Assembly: GCA_027485005.1 (NCBI GenBank)
Contig: JAIXRX010000024.1
Location: 1 to 10,211 of the forward strand
Direction: 5' to 3'
DNA: 10,211 nucleotides
Source: Alphaproteobacteria bacterium
GTDB taxonomy: Bacteria; Pseudomonadota; Alphaproteobacteria; Rickettsiales; JAIXRX01
Part shown: one piece after another, positions 1 through 5,594 of the stretch
Numbering within the stretch: the first letter of the stretch is position 1
How the letters are laid out: each line of letters starts with the position of its first letter
Program-made: the position numbers and the translations under genes
Notes under the pieces: generated by a model
Database searches by the model: none
Told to the model about the DNA's origin: nothing
The model's input: only the letters and a program-made list of their open reading frames with translations

Positions 1-272
1 AAATAATGAGCGAATCAACCACACTTCTCTACACTGGCCAAACCCCATTCTAATAGTCCCGCGAGGGACATATGCAGCGTCTGCCGATTGTATAAAATGC
101 GTTTAGGGTAGGTGAAAGCAGCTCAAGGGGTTGAAAAGCATATGAAATCAGAAACATTAATATATTAAGCATTACCTATCTAAATGAATGAGGGTGTGAT
201 ACTCCTTATCTCGCGCGGTGTATTTGATAAAAATTCTTTTTGTTTTACGATTCTTCGCAGTCAGGATTTCCA
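1..272. other. Non-coding or unrecognised left edge
   Basis: No gene could be supported here. A + strand frame is open from base 2 to about 115 and could be the tail of a gene entering from the left, but its residues match nothing I recognise. A small perfect hairpin (GTCCC, loop GCGA, GGGAC) lies at 56-69, with no T-run after it on either strand. The stretch from about 130 to 240 is AT-rich and probably carries the promoter of the response regulator that follows, but I found no convincing -35/-10 pair. Confidence 0.4.
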
Positions 273-989
273 ATGCATGAGAAGAAAAACACGATCCTCG
301 TGGTGGATGATGAGCCGTCAATACAGAAAATGCTCGGCATTTTGCTGGATGTGCAGAATTATAAAATTGTCGAGAGCTTGACGGGCAAGCAGGGCGTACG
401 CATGGCGGCATCTATCAAGCCGGATCTGATATTGCTTGATCTTGGCTTGCCGGATATGGACGGGAAGGATGTCATTGCCGCTATACGCGAATGGTCCCAG
501 ATACCCATTATTGTTTTGTCGGCGTGTTCGGTGGATGAAGAGATTATCAATGCGCTCAATATAGGCGCGAATGATTATGTGACCAAGCCATTTAATGTGG
601 AGATATTACTGGCGCGGATGAACGCTGCCTTACGCAGTGGTGCGGTGCGTGAAAATGGTGAATCAGAACTGACTAACGGTGCAATCCGTGTGGATCTGGT
701 GCGACACGAGGTGTTTGTGAATAATAAGCTGACGCCATTTACTCCCAAGGAATATGATTTGCTGCGCTATTTTATTGTCAATCGTGGAAAAATGCTCACC
801 CACAGAGAAATACTCAAATCTGTTTGGGGGGCGGCGCACGCAGAAGATACAACGTATTTACGCGTCTATATTGGTCAGATACGCGAAAAGATCGAGGCCA
901 ATACATCGCATCCTAAATTCATTACAACCGAGCCCGGCATTGGCTACCGGATGGAGAGCTTTCCATCCGGCGAGTTAATGAGTGCCTAA
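273..989 (+). CDS. KdpE-like response regulator, OmpR/PhoB family
   Basis: This is a two-component response regulator of 238 aa, expected to act in the cytoplasm as a DNA-binding transcription factor switched by phosphorylation. The receiver domain (about residues 6-121) has the acidic pair D12/D13, phosphoacceptor D56 in a LLDLGLPDMDG segment, S83 and K105 before P106. A winged-helix DNA-binding domain follows (about 133-230) and ends in GIGYRM. The DLGLPD, IREWSQIP and GIGYR segments are closest to KdpE, the potassium-transport regulator, but no kdpFABC or full kdpD is in view, so its target is unknown. I chose the ATG at 273 because AGGA (263-266) stands six bases before it; an in-frame TTG at 240 has no such site. 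Its stop overlaps the stop of the convergent UPF0391 gene. A Kdp-like phosphoacceptor fragment is encoded at 4401-4658. Confidence 0.9.
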   Translation: MHEKKNTILVVDDEPSIQKMLGILLDVQNYKIVESLTGKQGVRMAASIKPDLILLDLGLPDMDGKDVIAAIREWSQIPIIVLSACSVDEEIINALNIGANDYVTKPFNVEILLARMNAALRSGAVRENGESELTNGAIRVDLVRHEVFVNNKLTPFTPKEYDLLRYFIVNRGKMLTHREILKSVWGAAHAEDTTYLRVYIGQIREKIEANTSHPKFITTEPGIGYRMESFPSGELMSA

Positions 990-1171
990 AGTGGCGTGGT
1001 ATCGATCTTGCGGCCTGTGATGATGCTGTAAATAAGACTTACCACGAATAGCAGGACAAATATTCCAGCGAGGAATTTGGCAATGCCAGCGAAGTCAGCG
1101 GCCAGCCCACCATATCCGAACACGCCAGCGAGTACGGCTAGAATAAAAAAAGTGATCACATAATTTAGCAT
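986..1171 (-). CDS. UPF0391/DUF1328 small membrane protein
   Basis: This 61-aa protein is almost entirely hydrophobic and matches the UPF0391 (DUF1328, YtjA-like) pattern: a MLNYVITFFILAVLAGVFGY start, GLAADFAGIAK in the middle and a second helix ending in ITGRK. Two inner-membrane helices are expected, at about residues 2-20 and 31-51. The family is widespread in proteobacteria and its function is not known. The ATG at 1171 matches the usual family start and has GAAAG (1184-1180) eight bases upstream; a TTG five codons earlier is less likely. The stop shares bases 987-988 with the stop of the opposing response regulator gene. It follows the glycine-zipper lipoprotein gene by 114 bases and may be co-transcribed with it or have its own promoter. 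Confidence 0.88.
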   Translation of the reverse strand: MLNYVITFFILAVLAGVFGYGGLAADFAGIAKFLAGIFVLLFVVSLIYSIITGRKIDTTPL

Positions 1172-1221
1172 AATATTTACTTTCAATCGTTGGGTGTATT
1201 ATTCATATCTTCGGGCTACAT

Positions 1222-1242
1222 AAAGCTCACACGCACAGCTTT
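1222..1242. other. Small inverted repeat between UPF0391 and lipoprotein genes
   Basis: AAAGCT at 1222-1227 and AGCTTT at 1237-1242 form a six-base perfect stem with a nine-base loop, between the lipoprotein stop and the UPF0391 start. On the + strand it is followed by more T residues. On the - strand, the direction of transcription here, it lacks a T-run, so a role as terminator of the lipoprotein gene is only weakly supported. Confidence 0.25.
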
Positions 1243-1285
1243 TTGCCCATGAAACTAAGGCAGTTATCGCCGAAAGTGTGATGAT

Positions 1286-1531
1286 TTAGCGCCATACGGG
1301 TTTGCCAAGATTAATATCTTTCTTCTTGGTCAGGCCACCCGCTGCGGCACCGACGGCACCGCCGACAATAGCGCCTGTCGTGGGGCTTCCGCCGAGGACT
1401 GCGCCACCCACTGCGCCAACGCCAGCGCCAATTGCGCCGCCGCTAAGCGCGCGATCGCCAGTGCTTTCACCGCATGCGGTGAGTAATGTGATTGCAGTGA
1501 GCATTATTGTCGCTGTTTTGAAGTATCTCAT
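1286..1531 (-). CDS. Glycine-zipper lipoprotein
   Basis: This 81-aa protein has a lipoprotein signal peptide with a basic start and hydrophobic core, ending in the lipobox LLTAC with the lipidated cysteine at position 20. Glycine follows the cysteine, so there is no inner-membrane retention Asp and outer-membrane location is expected. Residues 30-66 form a glycine zipper (repeated GGAIGAGVGAVGGAV-type GxxxG spacing), as in the rickettsial 17-kDa antigen and YMGG-like families, which insert in or associate with membranes. The short tail ends KPVWR. The exact role is unknown. The ATG at 1531 is preceded by AAGGAA at suitable spacing. It lies 103 bases downstream of the hybrid kinase stop; a possible promoter in that gap suggests it can be expressed separately. 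Confidence 0.85.
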   Translation of the reverse strand: MRYFKTATIMLTAITLLTACGESTGDRALSGGAIGAGVGAVGGAVLGGSPTTGAIVGGAVGAAAGGLTKKKDINLGKPVWR

Positions 1532-1554
1532 AAAAATTCCTTACGTTGTCGGTT

Positions 1555-1584
1555 AGTTTAACCACTTTAGGTAGGTTCCTGCAA
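1555..1584 (-). promoter_or_regulatory. Possible sigma-70-type promoter of the glycine-zipper lipoprotein
   Basis: Reading the - strand, TTGCAG (1584-1579) is followed after 18 bases by TAAACT (1560-1555). This would start transcription roughly 15-20 bases before the lipoprotein ATG at 1531, just upstream of its AAGGAA ribosome site. The match is only moderate and the spacing is one base longer than ideal. Confidence 0.3.
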
Positions 1585-1634
1585 AGTTGTGGTGGTAGAA
1601 AATGGCTTATGCGTAAGGAGCGCGTAAATATTGG

Positions 1635-3167
1635 CTACGCCATTACCGTTGGTTTGATGGTTAGATATTTATCCAGCGCTGCCTGTAATTGGTGCGGAGT
1701 GAAGGGTTTGGCGATATAGTCATTCATGCCGACACCCAAGCATTTCTCGCGGTCGCCTTTCATGGCGTGTGCGGTCATAGCGATAATCGGGACAGCACTA
1801 GAACCCTTGGATTTTTCATAGCTGCGAATAATTTTAGTGGTTTCAAAACCGTCCATCACTGGCATTTCCACATCCATAAAAATAATTGAATATTTATTAG
1901 GTGAAAAGCGTTCGATGGCTTCCTGCCCATTTCGCGCCACTTCATAGCGATAGCCAAAGTTACCAAACATGATGGTAGCGACAAGCACGTTCGGCTCGTA
2001 ATCCTCCACTAATAAAATTGGCAGCCGTTGGTTATTTGCTCGCATGTCGAGGTAGATAATATTTTCCTGATAATGCTTCTCTGCATCGCTATCACTTGCC
2101 TGCACCGGTAGGTTTAAGTGCAGTACAAACGAGGAGCCTTGGCCAATCACACTCGTTACCATGATTTCACCGCCCATCCTCTTGGCCAGTACTTGTGATA
2201 TGGCGAGCCCAAGTCCCGTGCCACCATATTTACGGGTAATAGAGGAATCAGCCTGCACGAACTTGTCAAAAATCAGGCCGATTTTATCTTCCGAGATACC
2301 GATACCTGTGTCTGTTACTGTCACAGTGATTGCTTTTTTACCGTTACCTTTGCCGCCATTGGCGAATAGCACGGAAACATTGCCTCCTGCTTCCGTAAAC
2401 TTTACCGCATTGCCTACGAGGTTCAGTAAAATCTGACGAATACGTCCACTGTCACCAATATAGGTTTTGTAAAGACCAGGCTCATAATGCACGATAAGCC
2501 CCACATCTTTTTGTTTTGCGCGCACCGACATGACACTGACCACTTGGTCAAGCAGCGCGGTCATGGAAAATGGAGCTTCTTCCAATGCCATTTCCTCTGA
2601 TTCTATTTTATCAATATCAAGCAGGTCATTAATTAATACCATCAGCCCATCTGCACTGGTTTGTAGCACAGACACACATTGTTTTTGCTGCGCATCGAGT
2701 TTTGTTGTTTGTAGAATATGAGTGAGGCCGATAATAGCATTCATCGGTGTGCGAATTTCATGGCTCATATTCGCAAGAAAGGATGACTTTGTTTGATTCG
2801 CTTTTTCCGCGATGATCTTAGCATTTTCTGCTGTTGCTTGCCCTTCTTGTGCAAAGTGAGTTGCATTCTCTGCTACTTTCAAGCTTTTGGCAGACGCGCT
2901 CTGCTTCTCATCTGCGTTATGTTTGACTGCTCTGACAATATCATTATTTGTTTGCGCTAGGTCTGCTGCTTTTGCAGTAGCGATTCGTTGTGCATCCCAT
3001 TGGATATAAATAAATACCAGAATCAGTAAGGTAGAAAAAGCACCAGCCGCAAGTTCATCCATACGATATTCGCCATTATCAGCACAGATCATGACAAAGC
3101 GAAGCATGCTAACTGCAAAAATGATGTAGAGTGCGTAATCATGCAGCAGTTTTTTGAATGCGATCAT
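1635..3167 (-). CDS. Membrane-bound hybrid histidine kinase with receiver domain
   Basis: This 510-aa sensor kinase has two N-terminal membrane helices (about 11-29 and 40-57) joined by only ten residues, so there is essentially no periplasmic sensor domain. An alanine-rich, probably coiled-coil linker follows (58-128). The HisKA domain carries the phosphorylated histidine H136 in SHEIRTP. The HATPase domain has its N-box asparagine at N253, DTGIG at 286-290 and GTGLG at 316-320. A C-terminal receiver (about 382-503) has acidic residues 388-389, phosphoacceptor D432, T465 and K487. All catalytic residues are present, so it should be active. No output or HPt domain is attached, so the phosphate must pass to other proteins or feed back. 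The ATG at 3167 has a purine-rich AGGAAAGAG site overlapping the stop of the preceding gene, indicating one operon with the two small membrane-protein genes before it. Confidence 0.92.
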   Translation of the reverse strand: MIAFKKLLHDYALYIIFAVSMLRFVMICADNGEYRMDELAAGAFSTLLILVFIYIQWDAQRIATAKAADLAQTNNDIVRAVKHNADEKQSASAKSLKVAENATHFAQEGQATAENAKIIAEKANQTKSSFLANMSHEIRTPMNAIIGLTHILQTTKLDAQQKQCVSVLQTSADGLMVLINDLLDIDKIESEEMALEEAPFSMTALLDQVVSVMSVRAKQKDVGLIVHYEPGLYKTYIGDSGRIRQILLNLVGNAVKFTEAGGNVSVLFANGGKGNGKKAITVTVTDTGIGISEDKIGLIFDKFVQADSSITRKYGGTGLGLAISQVLAKRMGGEIMVTSVIGQGSSFVLHLNLPVQASDSDAEKHYQENIIYLDMRANNQRLPILLVEDYEPNVLVATIMFGNFGYRYEVARNGQEAIERFSPNKYSIIFMDVEMPVMDGFETTKIIRSYEKSKGSSAVPIIAMTAHAMKGDREKCLGVGMNDYIAKPFTPHQLQAALDKYLTIKPTVMA

Positions 3168-3180
3168 TTCATTCTCTTTC

Positions 3181-3552
3181 CTATTTAGCCATCAGGCCAT
3201 CGGTGAAAGCATCCAGCGCATCCGTTATATGAGATGTAAAAGTCGACTGGCCAAAAATAGAGTGAGGAATTTTTCTAAGACACCGCAATCGCCACGCTAT
3301 CATGGCGAACAGTCCGAAGATAATGAATAATGCGCCGCCGCCAACATAAACAAGCGCAAGCAAAGGCGATGTATCATTATTCAACAATGCCATATGTGCG
3401 TTTATCAGCCCACCAATAACTGTAGCGCTTATGATGATAGCGGTGGTCATCACTAAACCCATAATCATTACGATATTTGAGATGAGTTGGACGAGCAGAT
3501 TTTTGCTACTGATGCGTTGAATGACACTGATGATGGCGAGCAATTTATCCAT
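3181..3552 (-). CDS. Two-helix membrane protein in the hybrid kinase operon
   Basis: This 123-aa protein has a short amphipathic N-terminus, two strong membrane helices (about 26-53 and 64-88), a basic WRLRCLRK stretch after the second, and a short polar tail. I do not recognise the family. The topology resembles YqjE / holin-superfamily-III proteins, which often sit beside YqjD-like proteins such as the one encoded just upstream, but the sequence match is not convincing. It lies 13 bases before the hybrid kinase gene, whose ribosome site overlaps its stop, so it may be a membrane partner or accessory of that kinase (inference). I prefer the ATG at 3552, preceded by GAAAG eleven bases away. 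A TTG at 3570, overlapping the stop of the upstream 25-aa gene as TTGA, is an alternative that adds six residues. Confidence 0.7.
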   Translation of the reverse strand: MDKLLAIISVIQRISSKNLLVQLISNIVMIMGLVMTTAIIISATVIGGLINAHMALLNNDTSPLLALVYVGGGALFIIFGLFAMIAWRLRCLRKIPHSIFGQSTFTSHITDALDAFTDGLMAK

Positions 3553-3566
3553 GATGGTATAGGCTT

Positions 3567-3644
3567 TCAAATAATGTCAAAAATATTGAGTAAAATAATG
3601 ATGCTGATTGGAGCGCCAAATAACCAAAGCAATAGGCTGCGCAT
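3567..3644 (-). CDS. 25-aa hydrophobic peptide, first gene of the kinase operon
   Basis: This is a 25-codon gene, short enough for ordinary gene callers to miss. The product starts MRSLLLWLFGAPISIIILLN and is one membrane helix with a single Arg at the N-terminus and Asp-Ile-Ile at the end. Support comes from an AGGA ribosome site (3655-3652) seven bases before the ATG, a sensible hydrophobic composition, and tight linkage: its TGA stop lies 14 bases before the next gene's ATG and overlaps that gene's alternative TTG start. It follows the hairpin that ends the DUF883 transcript and so seems to begin a new unit leading into the hybrid kinase. It may be a small membrane modulator of the neighbouring membrane protein or kinase (inference); no function is known to me. 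Confidence 0.6.
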   Translation of the reverse strand: MRSLLLWLFGAPISIIILLNIFDII

Positions 3645-3670
3645 ATTATTTTCCTTTCATAAAATAGATC

Positions 3671-3706
3671 ACGAGCCGCAAACAAGATGTACTGTCTGCG
3701 GCTCGT
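3671..3706 (-). terminator. Hairpin terminator after the DUF883 gene
   Basis: ACGAGCCGCA (3671-3680) and TGCGGCTCGT (3697-3706) form a perfect ten-base stem with a 16-base interior, part of which can extend the pairing. On the - strand it lies 12 bases after the DUF883 stop and is followed by GATCTATTTTA, a modest U-rich tail. It separates the DUF883 gene from the hybrid kinase operon; because the tail is weak, some read-through is possible. Confidence 0.65.
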
Positions 3707-3718
3707 AGTATAACCAAG

Positions 3719-3967
3719 CTATTTACGCAGTAATGCACCAATGATTGCACCAATGCCCAAGGCAATTAAGCCTGAACGCAATGGATTGGATTGTATTTCC
3801 GTACCAACACGATCGCGTACATTGGAAAGTTCATCACTCGCAGAGTGGATCATGCCGCGTACTTTCACGCCGGCATTGTGTGCTGTATCATGAAGGCTTT
3901 CGCTCATTGCGCATGAGCCGTCTTTTAAGTTGATGCTGTTCGAGTCTTTGGTGGGTGAATTAAACAT
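3719..3967 (-). CDS. DUF883/YqjD-like membrane-anchored protein
   Basis: This 82-aa protein has a soluble, helical, amphipathic first part and a single C-terminal anchor (NPLRSGLIALGIGAIIGALL, about 61-80) ending in Arg-Lys. This is the architecture of the DUF883 family (ElaB/YqjD), whose E. coli members are inner-membrane, tail-anchored proteins reported to bind ribosomes in stationary phase. The segment from about 29 to 60, containing VRGMIHSASDEL and VRDRVGTEIQ, fits the family. The first 20 residues are an unusual serine/asparagine-rich extension. An alternative start would be Met21, but the ATG at 3967 has AGGAA (3979-3975) seven bases upstream and is preferred. The ATG overlaps the TAA of a possible interrupted reading frame upstream. 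Confidence 0.78.
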   Translation of the reverse strand: MFNSPTKDSNSINLKDGSCAMSESLHDTAHNAGVKVRGMIHSASDELSNVRDRVGTEIQSNPLRSGLIALGIGAIIGALLRK

Positions 3968-4116
3968 TATAATTTTCCTTTTGGTTGTGGGTGATGAAAT
4001 TGAGTATTCTTCTTCGGGTATTTTTTGTGCTTTTGTGCTGGTTTTGTTGCCTAAGCCTTCAGAAAATCTAATGATTTTAGAAGTGATCGTTTTTCTGCTG
4101 TTATCTTCTTACTCAT
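3967..4116 (-). pseudogene. Possible short basic protein interrupted by an in-frame amber codon
   Basis: An ATG at 4116 opens 21 codons beginning MSKKITAEKRSLLKSLDF and stops at TAG (4053-4051). Continuing in the same frame past the TAG, 27 more lysine-, histidine- and proline-rich codons run to a TAA that overlaps the DUF883 start codon as TAATG, an arrangement typical of coupled genes. It could be a decayed small basic protein, a read-through gene or chance. The ribosome site is poor (a purine-rich AAAAGAAAA stretch). I recognise no family. Confidence 0.25.
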
Positions 4117-4140
4117 GAAATTTTCTTTTAAATTAAGCGG

Positions 4141-4299
4141 TTAAATATGACCGGTGAACAGTAGTATCAGTATAATAATGACGATTAATCCTGTGCCACT
4201 GCTGGGATAGTAACCCCAGTTCTTGCTGTGCGGCCAAGTTGGTAGCGCCCCTACTAAAATGAGGATAAGAACAATCAGCAAGATGGTGGATAAAGTCAT
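4141..4299 (-). CDS. DUF3309 small membrane protein
   Basis: This 52-aa protein consists of a hydrophobic helix (about 3-20), the conserved block GALPTWPHSKNWGY (17-30), then a glycine/serine turn and a second helix (37-49). This is the pattern of DUF3309, a family of very small membrane proteins common in alpha- and betaproteobacteria with no known function. The ATG at 4299 has AGGA (4310-4307) seven bases upstream; an upstream in-frame ATG at 4326 lacks such a site. No good terminator was seen in the 24 bases before the next candidate frame. Confidence 0.88.
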   Translation of the reverse strand: MTLSTILLIVLILILVGALPTWPHSKNWGYYPSSGTGLIVIIILILLFTGHI

Positions 4300-4400
4300 G
4301 GCGTTTTCCTTGTTAGGTTGTGCCATGAGAGGTGACAGACCGCGTGCAAAAATACGATACGTGCTGTTATGTGATTGTATAAGTAGAGCGTAAAACTTAT

Positions 4401-4658
4401 TTAAGGCTTTGCTTTGTCCAACATCTGGGCAATTATAACACTCAGTTTTTGTGCTTCTGCCAATGCTGTTTTAATAAGTATATCACGCTGCTCAGGTGAT
4501 AGATTTGCACTCATCTGGTCGAGCGTTCCGAGTGAGCCGATGATGCATGCAAGCGGTGTGCGAAGATCATGAGAAACAATAGAGAAAATCTTCATGCGAA
4601 GTGCATCGCACTCCTCATTAATATTGGTAAATTTTTCTGTAGGGAGTATTTTAATCAT
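4401..4658 (-). CDS. Stand-alone HisKA phosphoacceptor domain, KdpD-like, without ATPase domain
   Basis: This 85-aa protein is essentially one histidine-kinase dimerisation/phosphoacceptor domain. The motif FSIVSHDLRTPLACIIG has its histidine at position 30, and the second helix runs to LDKAKP at the C-terminus. The SHDLRTPLA form is typical of KdpD-type kinases. There is no ATP-binding domain: the frame stops after the helix pair, and the 74 bases before the next ORF hold no trace of N, G1 or G2 boxes. It therefore cannot autophosphorylate alone. It could be a remnant of a truncated kinase, or a functional relay or phosphatase domain for the KdpE-like regulator at 273-989 or the hybrid kinase (inference). 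The ribosome site before the ATG at 4658 is poor, which leaves the start, and expression, uncertain. Confidence 0.7.
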   Translation of the reverse strand: MIKILPTEKFTNINEECDALRMKIFSIVSHDLRTPLACIIGSLGTLDQMSANLSPEQRDILIKTALAEAQKLSVIIAQMLDKAKP

Positions 4659-4697
4659 ACAGCATTATGCGCCTGATTTGGTTCAATAGATAGAGGC

Positions 4698-4727
4698 AAT
4701 ACGCCATCTCGTCTGAGATGGCGTATT
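4698..4727 (-). terminator. Hairpin terminator after the collagen-like lipoprotein gene
   Basis: AATACGCCATCTC (4698-4710) and its exact complement (4715-4727) form a perfect 13-base stem with a four-base loop. It lies 15 bases after the stop of the collagen-like gene on the - strand. The following bases are only mildly U-rich (TATTGCCTC), so it may stop transcription or act mainly as an mRNA 3' stabiliser. It separates that gene from the HisKA-only gene. Confidence 0.65.
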
Positions 4728-4742
4728 CCTTATGCAATGAGA

Positions 4743-5102
4743 CTATTTATAAATAATGGTCGTGGCGTCGCCAGTATTACCCTTTTGGCCAGTATTACCT
4801 TTAGTGCCGCGTGAACCCGCAGTTCCTTTGGCGCCAGTGTTGCCGGTTGCACCTTTGGCACCAGTGTTTCCCGTTGCACCATCATCACCAACTTCGCCTT
4901 GTGCCCCAGTCGCACCGGTATAACCAGTATTTCCTTGGTTTCCTGTTGCACCTGTTTCACCAGTATAGCCTTGATTTCCCGTTGCACCTGTATATCCGGT
5001 ATTACCTTGATTTCCAGGAATGCCTTGCGGACCAGCAGGGCCAGTACAGCCGCCTACAGCTAGTGAGAGTATGATAAGTACGGAAGAGATGCGATATTTC
5101 AT
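4743..5102 (-). CDS. Collagen-like (Gly-X-Y)31 lipoprotein
   Basis: This 119-aa protein has a lipoprotein signal with lipobox AVGGC (Cys19, then Thr, so outer-membrane sorting is expected). It is followed by an uninterrupted run of 31 Gly-X-Y triplets (residues 21-113) and a six-residue tail, TTIIYK. Such repeats form collagen triple helices; bacterial examples are usually surface-exposed stalks used in adhesion or structure. Proline occurs in only three triplets, all at the start (GPA, GPQ, GIP), while Thr fills the Y position in about half, as in glycosylated bacterial collagens. A 24-residue unit starting GNQGNTGYTGAT is repeated at 30-53 and 54-77, and GATGNTGAK at 75-83 and 84-92, showing growth by internal duplication. 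There is no globular trimerisation domain. The ATG at 5102 has AGGAG (5114-5110) seven bases upstream. Confidence 0.88.
   Translation of the reverse strand: MKYRISSVLIILSLAVGGCTGPAGPQGIPGNQGNTGYTGATGNQGYTGETGATGNQGNTGYTGATGAQGEVGDDGATGNTGAKGATGNTGAKGTAGSRGTKGNTGQKGNTGDATTIIYK
4872..5015 (-). repeat. Tandem 72-base repeats encoding collagen triplets
   Basis: Two adjacent, imperfect 72-base units (5015-4944 and 4943-4872) encode eight Gly-X-Y triplets each and begin with the same 12 residues, GNQGNTGYTGAT. They diverge mainly in the last four triplets. Shorter nine-residue repeats follow. Such repeats allow length change by slippage or recombination, so copy number may vary among strains. Confidence 0.7.
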
Positions 5103-5163
5103 AAAATGACTCCTAAAGATTAATGTGAATTGATAAAAACGGATAAGGGTTGAAATTTATTGG

Positions 5164-5418
5164 TTATTCTTGATTGGTCGCTTTCTTGAGGTCATCGCCT
5201 ATATCCTTGGCAGCATCATTTAGCTTGTCGCCAGGGGTACGGTTTTCCAGTTGCCGCGCTGCTTTATCGATACCGTTTGGTAGCTCATTGATCGCATCGC
5301 CGATTTTATCTCCGCCACTACGTTTGTCTGGTGCATTCAGGACACCGTAGGCAACCAAGACAGCAAGTGTGACGAGAACAAAAATAAGAAATTTCCCGCC
5401 GGATGTATTTGTATTCAT
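5164..5418 (-). CDS. Small membrane-anchored protein with hydrophilic C-terminal region
   Basis: This 84-aa protein has a short polar start, one membrane helix (about 9-27) and then a charged, helix-prone domain rich in Lys, Asp and Asn, with the near-repeats GDKIGDAI (36-43) and GDKLNDAAKDIGDDLKKA (63-80). I expect an inner-membrane anchor with the rest on one side of the membrane; the side is not determinable here. I do not recognise a named family. The ATG at 5418 follows the stop of the 53-aa gene by three bases, and its AAGGAG site lies inside the end of that gene. It is therefore the last gene of a coupled operon with the glycine-zipper and SYLF genes. Confidence 0.75.
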   Translation of the reverse strand: MNTNTSGGKFLIFVLVTLAVLVAYGVLNAPDKRSGGDKIGDAINELPNGIDKAARQLENRTPGDKLNDAAKDIGDDLKKATNQE

Positions 5419-5421
5419 GGC

Positions 5422-5583
5422 TTATTCTCCTTCATTTATTGCATTGTGGTAAAAATTGGCCGTTTCTGCTTCACAGAGTTGTATTTTCAGATCGTCATTG
5501 AGTTCAAACAGATCAAACTCACCATCAATCATTGGAGCCACTGTTCGGAAAATAGTATCGTGTGCAATGTGCTGTGTACGCAT
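5422..5583 (-). CDS. 53-aa acidic protein of unknown function
   Basis: This short gene, easily missed, encodes 53 residues beginning MRTQHIAHDTIFRTVAPMID, continuing with an acidic segment GEFDLFELNDDLKIQL and ending NAINEGE. It has no signal peptide or membrane helix and one Cys (37), so a soluble cytoplasmic protein is expected. Support is strong for its size: AGGAG stands eight bases before the ATG, it starts 11 bases after the SYLF stop, and its stop is three bases from the next ATG, whose ribosome site it contains. This is the pattern of a coupled operon. I recognise no family. Confidence 0.75.
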   Translation of the reverse strand: MRTQHIAHDTIFRTVAPMIDGEFDLFELNDDLKIQLCEAETANFYHNAINEGE

Positions 5584-5594
5584 GGCGGTTACTC

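Noticed and set aside
2..115. Open + strand frame at the left edge as the end of an upstream gene
   Set aside because: About 38 codons with no recognisable motif; it cannot be separated from chance without the sequence to the left.
240..272. Upstream TTG start for the response regulator
   Set aside because: No ribosome site precedes it, and the receiver domain begins properly from the ATG at 273, which has AGGA six bases upstream.
172..411. - strand open frame across the start of the response regulator
   Set aside because: It overlaps the receiver domain codons in antisense, has no ribosome site and no recognisable domain.
3930..4118. Hydrophobic + strand frame over the DUF883 upstream region
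   Set aside because: It runs through AT-rich antisense sequence; its hydrophobicity reflects complementing lysine-rich codons rather than a real membrane protein.
4764..5042. Repeated short units that might suggest a CRISPR array
   Set aside because: The repeats are codon-phased, imperfect and contiguous, encode Gly-X-Y triplets, and lack unique spacers.
4730..5074. Additional open frames overlapping the collagen-like gene on both strands
   Set aside because: They arise from the repetitive GC-periodic sequence of the Gly-X-Y run; only the frame with the lipobox, regular triplets and AGGAG site is credible.
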